Part shown: piece by piece, positions 38,861-48,600 of the stretch
Layout of the letters: each line of letters opens with the position of its first letter
How positions within the stretch are numbered: the first letter of the stretch is position 1
Assembly (NCBI GenBank): GCA_030919125.1
Contig: CP121470.1
Location: 310,001-374,000 of the forward strand
Reading direction: 5' to 3'
DNA from: Methanoregula sp. SKADARSKE-2
GTDB lineage: Archaea; Halobacteriota; Methanomicrobia; Methanomicrobiales; Methanospirillaceae
Length of the DNA stretch: 64,000 nt
Notes under the pieces: model-generated
Databases searched by the model: none
Told to the model about the DNA's origin: nothing
The model's input: the letters and a program-made list of their open reading frames with translations, nothing else
Position numbers and translations under genes: made by a program

Positions 38861-39265
38861 GTGGCAACGATAAACGTGAACCTGATCTCGGGGCGAAGCA
38901 TCCAGCAGGGCGTAGCGATCGAAGGAGGAAAGGAAAAGCCTCTTTACCGCACAGCCTGCGGGATTATCGAGCTCGACCCTTCAGACTTGAAAGAACTTGG
39001 CGCGTGGAAGAACACGAACGTCAGGGTGACGAGCGAATTTGGCAGTGTAGTCGTCAAGGCAATTGAAACAACCCAGGGACCACACCCGGGAATAGGTTTC
39101 ATCCCCATGGGCCCATGGGCGAATAAGATCATCAACCCGAACACGTACTCGACAGGCATGCCTACCTTCAAAGGGACCCCTGTGAGGGTTGAGGTTGCAG
39201 TCGATCAGCAGGTGCTCCTCGGGATCGAACTGGTCCAGAAGGCGTGCAGGGGTGAGACCGTATGA
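38861..39265 (+). CDS. fwdD: Formylmethanofuran dehydrogenase subunit D
   Basis: The protein is about 134 residues and starts at the GTG at 38861, which follows a good AGGAGG (38847-38852 region). It is a molybdopterin dinucleotide-binding beta-barrel domain with GPHPGIGFIPMGPWAN and VRVEVAVDQQVLLG. In some methanogens this domain is the C-terminal part of the catalytic protein; here it is separate and overlaps fwdB by 4 bases. About 140 bases separate it from mvhD, including a small stem TTGC-GTGAT-GCAA, so an internal promoter is possible. Confidence 0.88.
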   Translation: MATINVNLISGRSIQQGVAIEGGKEKPLYRTACGIIELDPSDLKELGAWKNTNVRVTSEFGSVVVKAIETTQGPHPGIGFIPMGPWANKIINPNTYSTGMPTFKGTPVRVEVAVDQQVLLGIELVQKACRGETV

Positions 39266-40578
39266 CGAAAATTGTCACCGATGTCATCTGCCCGTTCTGC
39301 GGGACACTCTGCGATGATCTTGAAGTCGCAGCCACCGATGACGGCAAGAAGATCATCGAGGTTTACAACGCCTGTGTGATCGGTACCGAGAAGTTCCTGC
39401 ACTCGCAGGCATCCGACCGGGTCACCCGGCCGCGCCTCATGCAGGCTGACGGCTCCTACAAGGAGATCAGCTATGATGAGGCAGCGGAGTATACGGCACA
39501 GATGATGGCAAAGGCAAAGAAGCCGCTCATGTACGGCTGGAGCTCCACGAACTGTGAAGCCCAGAGTATGGGACACGAGATTGCCGAGCTCGCAAAAGCC
39601 TGTGTCGATAACACAGCCGCAGTCTGCCACGGCACTACGTTGATTGCCGTTCAGGATATCGGCCTCCCGACATGTACCCTTGGTGAAGTCAAGAACCGTG
39701 CAGATCGCATTGTCTTCTGGGGATGCAACCCGGCTCACGCCCACCCCCGCCACATGTCACGGTACTCGATCTTCCCCCGTGGATTTTTCACCGGTAAGGG
39801 GCACAAGAACCGTAAACTCGTTGTAGTGGATCCCCGTCCGACGGACACCGCGAAGATGGCAGATATCCACCTTCAGGTCACCCAGGGACAGGACTATGAA
39901 CTGCTCAATGCGTTCAGGGTTGCCCTGAAAGGCGAATGGCTCCCAGACGTGGTTGCCGGTATCCCAAAAGAGAAGATCTACGAAGCAGCAGATATCCTCA
40001 AGAGCGGACGGTTCGGTATTATCTTCTTCGGAATGGGTGTCACCCAGAGCCTCGGGAAGAACCACAATATCGACGAAGCGATCGCGGTAACAAAGGATCT
40101 CAACGACTACACCAAGTTCTCGATCATGCCGATGAGAGGCCACTACAACGTCACCGGTTCCGGGGAAGTCATGGCCTGGCAGTTCGGATACCCGTATTCA
40201 GTAGACCTGACCCGGGGATTCGCGCGGTATAACCCGGGCGACACGAGCTCGATCGATCTGCTCTCCCGTGGGGATGTAGATGCAATGTTTACCATTGGTA
40301 GCGACCCCGGTGCACACTTCCCGTTCAATTGCGTGAAGAAGATCTCGGAGCTGCCCTCAGTATGCATCGATCCTCACCTCACGCCAACGAGCGGGGTATC
40401 AAAACTCCATGTCCCGGTTGCATTTAACGGCGTGGAAGCCGGTGGAAGCTGCTATCGTATGGACAATGTCCCGATCGACTGTCGCAAAGTTGTCGAACCT
40501 CCAGAGGGCATGCTCACCGATGAGCAGTTCCTTATCATGGTCCGCGACCGGCTCAAGAAGATGAAGGGGGTTGCATAA
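39262..40578 (+). CDS. fwdB: Formylmethanofuran dehydrogenase catalytic subunit B
   Basis: The protein has 438 residues. It carries a [4Fe-4S] cluster (CPFCGTLC at residues 10-17 plus a later Cys at 38) and the pterin-bound metal whose ligand is probably Cys122 in AAVCHGTTL. This position is selenocysteine in some species but a normal Cys codon here. It reduces CO2 to formate, which is passed to FwdA for fixation on methanofuran. The W or Mo preference cannot be read from the sequence. Confidence 0.93.
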   Translation: MTKIVTDVICPFCGTLCDDLEVAATDDGKKIIEVYNACVIGTEKFLHSQASDRVTRPRLMQADGSYKEISYDEAAEYTAQMMAKAKKPLMYGWSSTNCEAQSMGHEIAELAKACVDNTAAVCHGTTLIAVQDIGLPTCTLGEVKNRADRIVFWGCNPAHAHPRHMSRYSIFPRGFFTGKGHKNRKLVVVDPRPTDTAKMADIHLQVTQGQDYELLNAFRVALKGEWLPDVVAGIPKEKIYEAADILKSGRFGIIFFGMGVTQSLGKNHNIDEAIAVTKDLNDYTKFSIMPMRGHYNVTGSGEVMAWQFGYPYSVDLTRGFARYNPGDTSSIDLLSRGDVDAMFTIGSDPGAHFPFNCVKKISELPSVCIDPHLTPTSGVSKLHVPVAFNGVEAGGSCYRMDNVPIDCRKVVEPPEGMLTDEQFLIMVRDRLKKMKGVA

Positions 40579-40580
40579 CC

Positions 40581-42287
40581 ATGTCAGAATACGTCATCAA
40601 GAACGGCCACGTCTTTGACCCTGTCCAGGGAATAAAAGGCGACAAGGCAGAGGTTGCAATCAAGGACGGGAAGATTGTCGAAAAGGCAGGTTCCGGTGCA
40701 AAGGTCATCGATGCAAAAGGCATGACCGTCATGGCAGGAGCGGTCGAGATCCACGCCCATATTGCTGGACCAAAGGTCAACCTCGGCAGGATTTACCGGC
40801 CTGAAGACAAGCTCTTCACCTGCACACCCACAAAGGGGATGGAGCGGATGGGGAGCGGTAACTCGATTCCCTCTACATTCAAGACCGGCTACGAATACGC
40901 AAAGATGGGGTACACCACCTGCATGGAAGCAGCAATGCCCCCGATGTTCTCCCGCCACGTCCACGAAGAGATCCGTGACACCCCCATCATCGATGAGGGC
41001 GCATTCCCGGTCTTCGGGAACAACTGGTTCGTGATGGAATACCTCAAGAACCACGAGGTCGAGAACACCGCAGCGTATATCGCCTGGATGCTCCGTGCAA
41101 CCAAGGGATACGCAGTTAAGGTCGTCAACCCCGGTGGCACCGAGGCATGGGCATGGGGCCTGAACTGTCTCACCGTCAACGACCCGGTCCCGTACTTCGA
41201 CATCACCCCTGCCGAGATCGTCAAGGGACTCATCGAGGCAAACGAGTACCTCGGTCTCCCCCACTCAATGCACATCCACCCCAATAACCTCGGGAACCCC
41301 GGATGCTACGAGACGACTCTCGACACCCTGAAGCTCGCAGAGGGCATGAAGGCCAACAACAAGTTCGGCCGGGAATCGGTCATGCACCTCACCCACACGC
41401 AGTTCCACTCCTATGGCGGGACGAACTGGGGCGACTTCGAATCGAAGGCGAAGGAGGTCACGGACTACGTCAACAAGAACAGGAATATCACCATTGATAC
41501 CGGTAACGTAACCCTCGATGAGACAACCACGATGACCGCAGATGGTCCGTTCGAGCACCACCTCACGGGGCTCAACCACCTGAAGTGGGCAAACGTCGAC
41601 GTCGAACTCGAAACCGCAGCCGGTGTCGTGCCGTACATTTACAGCCCGAACATCTCCGTTTGCGCCATCCAGTGGGCAATCGGCCTTGAGATCCCCCTCA
41701 TGATGAAGGATCCGATGCGCTGTTACATCACCACCGATCACCCGAATGCTGGACCGTTCACCCGGTACCCCCGGGTCTTCAAGTGGCTGATGTCAACCAA
41801 GGCCCGCGAGGAGCAGATCAACGCTTTTAAGCACAAGGACAAGGTCCTTACCCAGACCAGCATCGGCAGTCTCGACCGCGAGATCTCGCTCTACGAGCTC
41901 GCCCAGATGACCCGCGCCGGCCCTGCCAAGTCTCTTGGTCTTGGCAACATGTGCGGCGGCCTGAAACCCGGCATGGATGCAGACGTCGCCATCTATAACT
42001 TCAACCCCGAGAAGCCGGTCGCCAACCCTGACGATATTGAGAAGGCATTCACACGGTGCGCCTTCACGTTCAAGAGCGGCGTGGAAGTTGTCAGGAATGG
42101 TGAGATCGTCAGCACCGGACACAAACGCACGCTCTGGGTCAATGCAAAGATCAAGGACAACCCGCAGGTTGTTCGCGATATCAACGAGAAGTTCCTGAAA
42201 TACTACAGTATGACTCAGGCAAACTATGAGTCGCTCGGACACCACTTTGTCCCGAACCCATTCGCCATAGAGGTGGATGCAACCTGA
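40581..42287 (+). CDS. fwdA: Formylmethanofuran dehydrogenase subunit A
   Basis: This 568-residue amidohydrolase-superfamily subunit has a binuclear zinc site: AGAVEIHAHIAG carries the HxH, and further His lie in MHIHPNN and LTHTQFHSYGG. It condenses formate, delivered through an internal tunnel from FwdB, with methanofuran to give formylmethanofuran. The gene follows fwdB after 2 bases. Confidence 0.95.
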   Translation: MSEYVIKNGHVFDPVQGIKGDKAEVAIKDGKIVEKAGSGAKVIDAKGMTVMAGAVEIHAHIAGPKVNLGRIYRPEDKLFTCTPTKGMERMGSGNSIPSTFKTGYEYAKMGYTTCMEAAMPPMFSRHVHEEIRDTPIIDEGAFPVFGNNWFVMEYLKNHEVENTAAYIAWMLRATKGYAVKVVNPGGTEAWAWGLNCLTVNDPVPYFDITPAEIVKGLIEANEYLGLPHSMHIHPNNLGNPGCYETTLDTLKLAEGMKANNKFGRESVMHLTHTQFHSYGGTNWGDFESKAKEVTDYVNKNRNITIDTGNVTLDETTTMTADGPFEHHLTGLNHLKWANVDVELETAAGVVPYIYSPNISVCAIQWAIGLEIPLMMKDPMRCYITTDHPNAGPFTRYPRVFKWLMSTKAREEQINAFKHKDKVLTQTSIGSLDREISLYELAQMTRAGPAKSLGLGNMCGGLKPGMDADVAIYNFNPEKPVANPDDIEKAFTRCAFTFKSGVEVVRNGEIVSTGHKRTLWVNAKIKDNPQVVRDINEKFLKYYSMTQANYESLGHHFVPNPFAIEVDAT

Positions 42288-42302
42288 ATAATGAGGTGAA
42301 CC

Positions 42303-43103
42303 ATGGAAACCATAACCATTACCATGAAGAACCAGCCCGCACTCTATCTTGAGGCAGACTGTGTTTCACCCGATGCATTTGCCGGAATGACTGCGGCCCA
42401 GATTGCCGAACTCAGCGTCTACGAGGGGAATGTAACAGGCACCCTCGGAAAATATTTTGATGTAACCGGCAGTGCGGGTACAACTGCAGCAGACACGAAA
42501 ATCATTGTCAGAGGCGATGTTAAGAAGGTAAAATATCTCGGTATGAAGATGAGTGCCGGGGAGATGGTTATCGAAGGCGATGCCGACATGTATGTAGGGG
42601 CCTGGATGACCGGTGGCAAAATCCTTGCGAAAGGGAGCGTCGATGCCTTTGCGGCAACCGCGATGAAAGGCGGAGAACTTACCATCGAAGGAAATGCCGG
42701 GAACTATCTTGGCGCTGCATACCGCGGTGACTGGAGAGGGATGTCAGGAGGTAAGATCTCTGTGAAGGGCAATGCCGGAAGCGATATCGGCATGTATATG
42801 CTCGGGGGAGAGATTGTCATCAACGGCAACATCGACGTCCATGTTGCAACCCATGCAGAGGGTGGCAAAGTGGTGATAAAAGGCGATGCAAAGAGCAAAG
42901 TCGGCGGCCAGATGGTCGAAGGTGACATCTACATCTTCGGGTCCATAGATATCATGATGCCCGGCTTCAAACCCGCAGGTGAAGTCGAGCTCGAGGTCGA
43001 AGGAACCAAAGGTAAATTTGCTCATTTCATCGGTGATATGGGCGAACGCCACAAGAAAAAGAAGGGACAGGTCATTTACGCTAACCTGTACAAGAAAATC
43101 TGA
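42303..43103 (+). CDS. fwdC: Formylmethanofuran dehydrogenase subunit C
   Basis: This 266-residue beta-helix protein is related to the glutamate synthase C-terminal domain. Repeats of the form GG-x-I-x-I-x-G-N/D-A are obvious from residue 70 to 210, for example GGELTIEGNAGNYLGAAYRG and GGEIVINGN. FwdC is the structural scaffold of the complex. It is the last gene of the operon. The AGGTG leader lies in the 15-base gap after fwdA. Confidence 0.94.
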   Translation: METITITMKNQPALYLEADCVSPDAFAGMTAAQIAELSVYEGNVTGTLGKYFDVTGSAGTTAADTKIIVRGDVKKVKYLGMKMSAGEMVIEGDADMYVGAWMTGGKILAKGSVDAFAATAMKGGELTIEGNAGNYLGAAYRGDWRGMSGGKISVKGNAGSDIGMYMLGGEIVINGNIDVHVATHAEGGKVVIKGDAKSKVGGQMVEGDIYIFGSIDIMMPGFKPAGEVELEVEGTKGKFAHFIGDMGERHKKKKGQVIYANLYKKI

Positions 43104-43530
43104 AATTCTTTAGACGAGAGCACTGCAAAAGCGAACCGGTGGGAAATCCGGGTGCAAAATCGCATCCGGTTTACGCCAAAACCGTATAATTTTTATAAGA
43201 GCGCATAAAAGAATCGGGTTTTCTGATTTATCTCATAACAATTTGTGTTAAGAACTTTCTAAATTGTAATACTGCGTAAAACATTGAAATGTAAAATATA
43301 TGTAGTATTTGAACATTGCTGCATTTTTTTAGAGTGTTTTTTTCTTTATTATATCCGAGAATTTCGGCTAAAAATCGGAAAACTTATATGGCGAAATTGG
43401 GAATTATTCAATGTCCCAATAGGGGACGTGCAATAGTGACTTCCAACGATCTTCAGTGTTCTTATTAGTACCTATCAGTGTTCAGTGACCGTATTGAAAA
43501 GCGCTTAAATATCAATTTGGAGGAATTTAC
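43104..43530 (+). promoter_or_regulatory. mcr promoter and leader region
   Basis: This is an AT-rich 427-base interval. A TATA-like AAAACTTATATGG lies at about 43379-43391, giving an expected leader of more than 100 bases. Within it are a perfect hairpin (GTCCC at 43413-43417, GGGAC at 43423-43427) and two direct copies of TCAGTGTTC (43453-43461 and 43475-43483), 22 bases apart, plus a partial third TCAGTG. GGAGG lies just before the mcrB ATG. The upstream part may contain the fwd terminator and other promoter elements (TATAATTTTTATAAGAG near 43187). Confidence 0.6.
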
Positions 43531-44844
43531 ATGGCAAAATATAAGGATTCAATCGATCTTTACGACGATGAGGGCAAGCTCTTGAAGAGCGGCGTCACCA
43601 TCGAAAGGATCAGCCCGGTAGTCAACAAGGGTGCACTTCAGGTCATCGACCTCACCAAGAGGACAGTGGCAGTCAACCTTGCCGGTATCGAGGATGCCTT
43701 AAAGACCGGAAAGGTCGGCGGCAAGTCGAACCAGATTCTCGGCCGCAGCATGAGCTGCAGCTGTGTCAAAGACTGTGACGCAATCGCGGCCAAGATCAAG
43801 GACATGGTCCAGGTCGCTGACGGTGACAACACCAAGATCACCAAGGTCGGCGGCGGCAAGATGCTCCTCGTCGAGTGCCCAACCGCACGTATGGACGCAG
43901 CAGCAACCTACGATGTCGCATCGACCGTTGTTGCAGCAGCAACCACCTACGCGCTCATTGACCAGTACAAGGTCGGCATGTTCGACGGGTCCTACATCAA
44001 GGCAGCAGTCTGGGGTACCTACCCGCAGACAATGGACATGCAGGGCGGCAACGTCATCTCGATCCTCTCCATCCCCCAGAACAACGAAGGTCTCGGCTAC
44101 GCACTCCGTAACGTTCCGGCAAACCACGCGGTCATGATGACCCACCGGAATGCAATGCAGGGTGCAGCACTCTCTGCAACCTTCGAACAGGCAGGTATGT
44201 TCGAGATGGGTAACGCAGTCGGCCCATTCGAGAGAGCACAGCTCCTCCTCTTCGCATACCAGGGACTCAATGCAAACAACATCGTCTACGACCTCGTCAA
44301 GGCGAACGGCAAGACCGGAACCATCGGTACCGTTGTTCAGAGCCTCGTCGAGCGTGCACTTGAGGACAAGGTCATCAAGGCAGGCAAGAAGGGCAAGAGC
44401 GGCTACGTCTTCTACGAGACCAAGGACCCCATGCTCTGGAATGCATATGCATCTGCAGGAACCCTCGCAGCAACCATGGTCAACTGCGGTGCCGGACGTT
44501 TCGCCCAGGCAGTCTCAGCAACCCTGCTGTACTTCAACGACCTGCTCGAGCATGAGACCGGCCTCCCTGGCGCAGACTTCGGTCGTGCAATGGGTGTCGC
44601 AGTCGGTTTCTCGTTCTTCAGCCACTCCATCTACGGTGGCGGCGGCCCCGGTATCTTCAACGGTAACCACGTCGTAACCAGGCATGCAGCCGGAGTCGGT
44701 ATGCCCTGTATCGTTGCAGCCTGTGCGCTTGATGCAGGTACCCAGATGTTCGGCCCCGAACACACGTCCAAGGTTTACCAGGACACGTTCGGTCAGCTCG
44801 ATGCATTCAAGAAGCCAATCCAGGCAATTGCAAAGGGCATTTAA
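43531..44844 (+). CDS. mcrB: Methyl-coenzyme M reductase subunit beta
   Basis: This 437-residue subunit of the alpha2beta2gamma2 enzyme forms methane from methyl-CoM and CoB. Family segments include MSCSCVKDCDAIAAKIK, AQLLLFAYQGLNANN and HSIYGGGGPGIFNGNHVVT. Length is typical. The first gene of the mcrBDCGA operon, it shows strong codon bias (many GTC, CTC, AAG, GCA), as do the other highly expressed genes here. Confidence 0.97.
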   Translation: MAKYKDSIDLYDDEGKLLKSGVTIERISPVVNKGALQVIDLTKRTVAVNLAGIEDALKTGKVGGKSNQILGRSMSCSCVKDCDAIAAKIKDMVQVADGDNTKITKVGGGKMLLVECPTARMDAAATYDVASTVVAAATTYALIDQYKVGMFDGSYIKAAVWGTYPQTMDMQGGNVISILSIPQNNEGLGYALRNVPANHAVMMTHRNAMQGAALSATFEQAGMFEMGNAVGPFERAQLLLFAYQGLNANNIVYDLVKANGKTGTIGTVVQSLVERALEDKVIKAGKKGKSGYVFYETKDPMLWNAYASAGTLAATMVNCGAGRFAQAVSATLLYFNDLLEHETGLPGADFGRAMGVAVGFSFFSHSIYGGGGPGIFNGNHVVTRHAAGVGMPCIVAACALDAGTQMFGPEHTSKVYQDTFGQLDAFKKPIQAIAKGI

Positions 44845-44862
44845 GCCCCCAGATCGATACGA

Positions 44863-45333
44863 ATGACAGAAGCCACGTTCCCCCAGTGCAGGATAATAAC
44901 CGAGCGGCTGCTCAACCCCGAGACTACGGAAAAACTGCTCAACAGGCTTGTACTCATCCCCGGTATCCGGCGCATGATCCTCAACGGGCCCCGTCTTCCC
45001 GTAACCGTCCCGTACGGCCCTGCGAAAGGCTGCCCCAACCCTCACCCTATGAGGAAGGTAATCTGCATCGGCGACCAGTCGATCGAGCTCCAGACCCATG
45101 TTGGCACGATCCTTCTCGAGCTCGAGAGCCGGGAGATTATCCCCGCACTGCCATCCGCATGCGAAGAGGTCTTCACCAGTTTCTCCTTCCGCATCCAGGA
45201 AGGAAGATACATGAAGACCGAACCGTCACTGGTCGATTATGCCAAGTACGGCCCTCATGCGGACAAGACGATCATCGGAATGGTAGATCCAAAGAGCCAT
45301 TCCGGGCCCGTAATTCTCCAGGGAATAAAATAA
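44863..45333 (+). CDS. mcrD: Methyl-coenzyme M reductase operon protein D
   Basis: This 156-residue conserved protein lies between mcrB and mcrC. It starts with TFPQCRIITERLLNPET and contains GPRLPVTVPYGPAKGC. McrD is not a subunit of the mature enzyme; it is thought to help assembly or activation. The frame is intact. Confidence 0.93.
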   Translation: MTEATFPQCRIITERLLNPETTEKLLNRLVLIPGIRRMILNGPRLPVTVPYGPAKGCPNPHPMRKVICIGDQSIELQTHVGTILLELESREIIPALPSACEEVFTSFSFRIQEGRYMKTEPSLVDYAKYGPHADKTIIGMVDPKSHSGPVILQGIK

Positions 45334-45335
45334 AT

Positions 45336-45971
45336 ATGCCGATAGGACGAGTAACCCAGGTTGTCGATTGCCGCGAGGCAATGGGAATGGGAAAAGGGGG
45401 TGGAATCGCCCAGCGTGGCACCATCTCAGAGACCCGGTTTCCCGATGTCATTGTGGTCGGGATGTCTCCCGGACGCCGCCATGTGACAAAGCCGGTCTGT
45501 GATATCACCTCCGGCCTGCGACAACAGGGTATCGAGTACAGCATCAGCACGCTCGTGTTGAATGCCGGCAGCGGCGTGCCGCCGGATGCACCGAAAATCG
45601 GTGGCTCCGTACTCGGTGCCTATTTCGGGCTTACCCAGAAAGAGGTTGTGCAGATCGAGAGACACAAAGTCGCCATTCTTCACCACGGGAATGTCCGTTC
45701 CCATGTCGTGCATAAGGTCAGGTTTATCCTCCAGGCATGTGATGTGAAGGCAATTGTCGTTTCCCAATCCCCTGTCGATTACGAGGATTTCGCAAAAGAG
45801 GGAGTGAAGACCTCGGTTGTTATGCCGCCCGCTGATAAGATCCTTACAAAAGGTACAGTGATGGCCATCGTGAGCGGCGTAACCCGAGGTCAGACCCCCA
45901 CCCGCGAAAAAATGGCGGAAGTCATTTCGTCAGTTACGAGAATCTTGAAAACGAAGGAAACATTGGAGTGA
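45336..45971 (+). CDS. mcrC: Methyl-coenzyme M reductase operon protein C
   Basis: The protein has 211 residues from the ATG at 45336, 2 bases after the mcrD stop. The frame is open further upstream but overlaps mcrD. Typical segments are AMGMGKGGGIAQRGTI, VLNAGSGVPPDAP and KVAILHHGNVRSHV. McrC associates with the ATP-dependent activation complex that reduces the Ni of cofactor F430. Confidence 0.93.
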   Translation: MPIGRVTQVVDCREAMGMGKGGGIAQRGTISETRFPDVIVVGMSPGRRHVTKPVCDITSGLRQQGIEYSISTLVLNAGSGVPPDAPKIGGSVLGAYFGLTQKEVVQIERHKVAILHHGNVRSHVVHKVRFILQACDVKAIVVSQSPVDYEDFAKEGVKTSVVMPPADKILTKGTVMAIVSGVTRGQTPTREKMAEVISSVTRILKTKETLE

Positions 45972-45978
45972 TATAACA

Positions 45979-46743
45979 ATGGCATACAAACCCCAATATT
46001 GTCCCGGTCAGACTATTGTCGCCGACAACAGGCGCAAGCAGCTCAACCCGGACCACAAGCTGGAAAAGATTCGCGATGTCACGGACAAGGATGTTGTCCT
46101 GATCATGGGACACCGCGCACCCGGCTCAGCATACAAGAGTGCACACCCGCCGCTCTCTGAGCAGCAGGAACCAGAATGCCCGATCCGCAAGCTCGTGACG
46201 CCGACCGACGGCGCAAAGGCCGGCGACCGCGTCCGCTACATCCAGTTCGCTGACTCGATGTACAATGCACCCTGCCAGCCCTACATGAGGTCCTACCTCG
46301 AAGCATACCGCTTCCGCGGCATCGACCCAGGTACCCTTTCCGGCCGTCAGATCATCGAGTGCCGTGAGAGAGATCTCGAGAAGTACGCAAAGGAACTCGT
46401 CAACACTGAGCTCTTCGACCCCGCACTTACCGGTGCCCGTGGTGCGACTGTGCACGGTCACTCACTCCGTCTCGACGAGAACGGCATGATGTTCGACATG
46501 CTCCAGCGCTGTGTCCTCGACAAGAAGGCAGGCGTTGTCAAGTACGTCAAGAACCAGATCGGTGAGCCCCTCGACACTGAAGTCAAGGTGGGAAAGCCCA
46601 TGGACAACAAGTGGCTCAAGGCCCACACGACCATCTACCACTCGCTCGTGGGAACCGCATACCGCGACGATGCTGAACTCATCGAATACATCCAGCGCAT
46701 CCACTCGCTGAGGGTAAAATACGGCTTCATGCCAAAGGAGTGA
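45979..46743 (+). CDS. mcrG: Methyl-coenzyme M reductase subunit gamma
   Basis: The protein has 254 residues. It starts AYKPQYCPGQTIVADNR and contains IMGHRAPGSAYKSAHPPLSE, PYMRSYLEAYRFRGIDPG and ARGATVHGHSLRLDENG. It contributes to the F430 pocket and CoB channel. Spacing is tight: 7 bases after mcrC and 6 before mcrA. Confidence 0.97.
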   Translation: MAYKPQYCPGQTIVADNRRKQLNPDHKLEKIRDVTDKDVVLIMGHRAPGSAYKSAHPPLSEQQEPECPIRKLVTPTDGAKAGDRVRYIQFADSMYNAPCQPYMRSYLEAYRFRGIDPGTLSGRQIIECRERDLEKYAKELVNTELFDPALTGARGATVHGHSLRLDENGMMFDMLQRCVLDKKAGVVKYVKNQIGEPLDTEVKVGKPMDNKWLKAHTTIYHSLVGTAYRDDAELIEYIQRIHSLRVKYGFMPKE

Positions 46744-46749
46744 TAAGAC

Positions 46750-48438
46750 ATGGCAAAAGCAGCAAAAATCGAGAGAACCCAGAAGCTCTTCCTGAAGGCA
46801 ATGAAGGAGAAGTTCGCAGAGGACCCCCAGGCAACCTCGACCGTCTTCGGACGCGAAGGTCTTGAGCAGTCCCCCCGTAAAGTCGAGTTCATGAAGGCCG
46901 CAAAGAAGGTTGAGATGGAACGCGGCATCATCGGCTACGACCCCAAGCGCTGCCACCTCGGTGGTATCCCGCTCGGTCAGCGCCAGCTGATGACCTACGA
47001 AGTTTCCGGAACCGGTGTCTTTGTAGAAGGCGACGACCTCCACTTCGTCAACAACGCAGCAATGCAGCAGATGTGGGACGATATCCGCAGGACGATCATC
47101 GTCGGCCTCGACCTCGCCCACAACACCCTCCAGAAGCGGCTCGGCAAGGAAGTTACTCCTGAAACCATCAACGAGTACCTCCACGTTCTGAACCATGCAA
47201 TGCCAGGTGGCGCAGTCGTTCAGGAACACATGGTCGAGACCCACCCGTCACTTGTCGACGACTGTTACGTTAAGATCTTTACGGGCGACGACGAGATGGC
47301 AGACGACATCGAGCCCCAGTTCCTCCTCAACCTCGACAAGCTCTTCCCGGCAAAGTCGGCAGCAGCCCTGAAGGCAGCAGTCGGCAAGTCGATGTACCAG
47401 GCAGTGCACATCCCCACAACCGTCAGCAGGACCTGCGACGGTGGAACCACCTCCCGGTGGTCCGCAATGCAGATCGGTATGTCCTTCATCGGTGCGTATC
47501 ACATGTGCGCCGGTGAGGCAGCAGTCGCTGACCTCGCATTCGCAGCAAAGCACGCCGGTGTTATCCAGATGGCAGACATCCTGCCCGCCCGCCGTGCACG
47601 TGGCCCGAACGAGCCAGGTGGCATCAAGTTCGGTCACTTCGCCGATATGATCCAGGCAGACCGCACCTACCCCAACGACCCCGTCAAGGCATCCCTTGAA
47701 GTCGTCGGTGCAGGTACCATGCTCTTCGACCAGATCTGGCTCGGATCCTACATGTCCGGTGGTGTCGGATTCACCCAGTATGCAACCGCTGCATACACCG
47801 ACAACATCCTCGATGACTACTGCTACTACGGTCTTGACTACATCAAGTCCAAGCACGGTGGCATCGGCAAGGCAAAGCAGACCCAGGAAGTCGTCAACGA
47901 CATCGCAACGGAAGTCACTCTCTACGGTATGGAACAGTACGAACAGTTCCCGACCACCCTCGAGAGCCACTTCGGCGGTTCACAGCGTGCATCCGTCCTT
48001 GCAGCAGCATCGGGTATCACCACGTCACTCGCTACGGCAAACTCCAACGCCGGTCTGAACGGATGGTACATGTCCATGCTCGCCCACAAGGAAGGCTGGT
48101 CACGTCTCGGCTTCTTCGGCTACGACCTGCAGGACCAGTGCGGTTCATCCAACTCAATGTCGATCAGGCCCGACGAAGGCTGTATCGGCGAGCTCCGTGG
48201 ACCAAACTACCCCAACTATGCAATGAACGTCGGTCACCAGGGAGAGTACGCCGCTATCGCCGCAGCCGCTCACTACGGACGCCAGGATGCATGGACCCTA
48301 TCCCCGTTGATCAAGATCTGTTTCGCAGACCCGTCGCTCAAGTTTAACTTTGCTGAGCCCCGCCGCGAGTTTGCAAAGGGTGCAATCCGCGAGTTCATGC
48401 CCGCGGGCGAGCGCTCACTGATCATCCCCGCAAGGTAG
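46750..48438 (+). CDS. mcrA: Methyl-coenzyme M reductase subunit alpha
   Basis: The protein has 562 residues. This subunit holds most of the active site. The region carrying post-translational modifications is intact: methyl-His in [14 protein letters not shown], methyl-Arg near [15 protein letters not shown], and the thioglycine and S-methyl-Cys segment [18 protein letters not shown]. The diagnostic [16 protein letters not shown] used in mcrA surveys is present. It is the last gene of the operon, followed by a terminator-like hairpin and T runs. Confidence 0.98.
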   Translation: MAKAAKIERTQKLFLKAMKEKFAEDPQATSTVFGREGLEQSPRKVEFMKAAKKVEMERGIIGYDPKRCHLGGIPLGQRQLMTYEVSGTGVFVEGDDLHFVNNAAMQQMWDDIRRTIIVGLDLAHNTLQKRLGKEVTPETINEYLHVLNHAMPGGAVVQEHMVETHPSLVDDCYVKIFTGDDEMADDIEPQFLLNLDKLFPAKSAAALKAAVGKSMYQAVHIPTTVSRTCDGGTTSRWSAMQIGMSFIGAYHMCAGEAAVADLAFAAKHAGVIQMADILPARRARGPNEPGGIKFGHFADMIQADRTYPNDPVKASLEVVGAGTMLFDQIWLGSYMSGGVGFTQYATAAYTDNILDDYCYYGLDYIKSKHGGIGKAKQTQEVVNDIATEVTLYGMEQYEQFPTTLESHFGGSQRASVLAAASGITTSLATANSNAGLNGWYMSMLAHKEGWSRLGFFGYDLQDQCGSSNSMSIRPDEGCIGELRGPNYPNYAMNVGHQGEYAAIAAAAHYGRQDAWTLSPLIKICFADPSLKFNFAEPRREFAKGAIREFMPAGERSLIIPAR

Positions 48439-48451
48439 ATCAGTTCAATCA

Positions 48452-48482
48452 TTTTTTTTTAGGGATCGCCCTAAGTTTTTTT
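48452..48482 (+). terminator. Candidate mcr terminator
   Basis: A run of nine T (48452-48460) is followed by the perfect hairpin AGGG-ATCG-CCCT (48461-48472) and a second T run (48476-48482). T-rich tracts are known archaeal termination signals. The site lies 13-44 bases after the mcrA stop. Confidence 0.65.
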
Positions 48483-48600
48483 ATTGTCGGTTTCATTCCA
48501 GGTTTATCCGGTCTTACTCCGGTTTTTGGAAATTCTCCTCTCCCATGCCAGCTGTTGATCCCGGCAGATGAAAATGCTTTTACCCTGATGAGCGGAAAAA

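Noticed and set aside
38725-39066. Small open frame between mvhD and fwdD
   Set aside because: It runs out of frame through fwdD, which has a clear GTG start and ribosome binding site. It has no motif.
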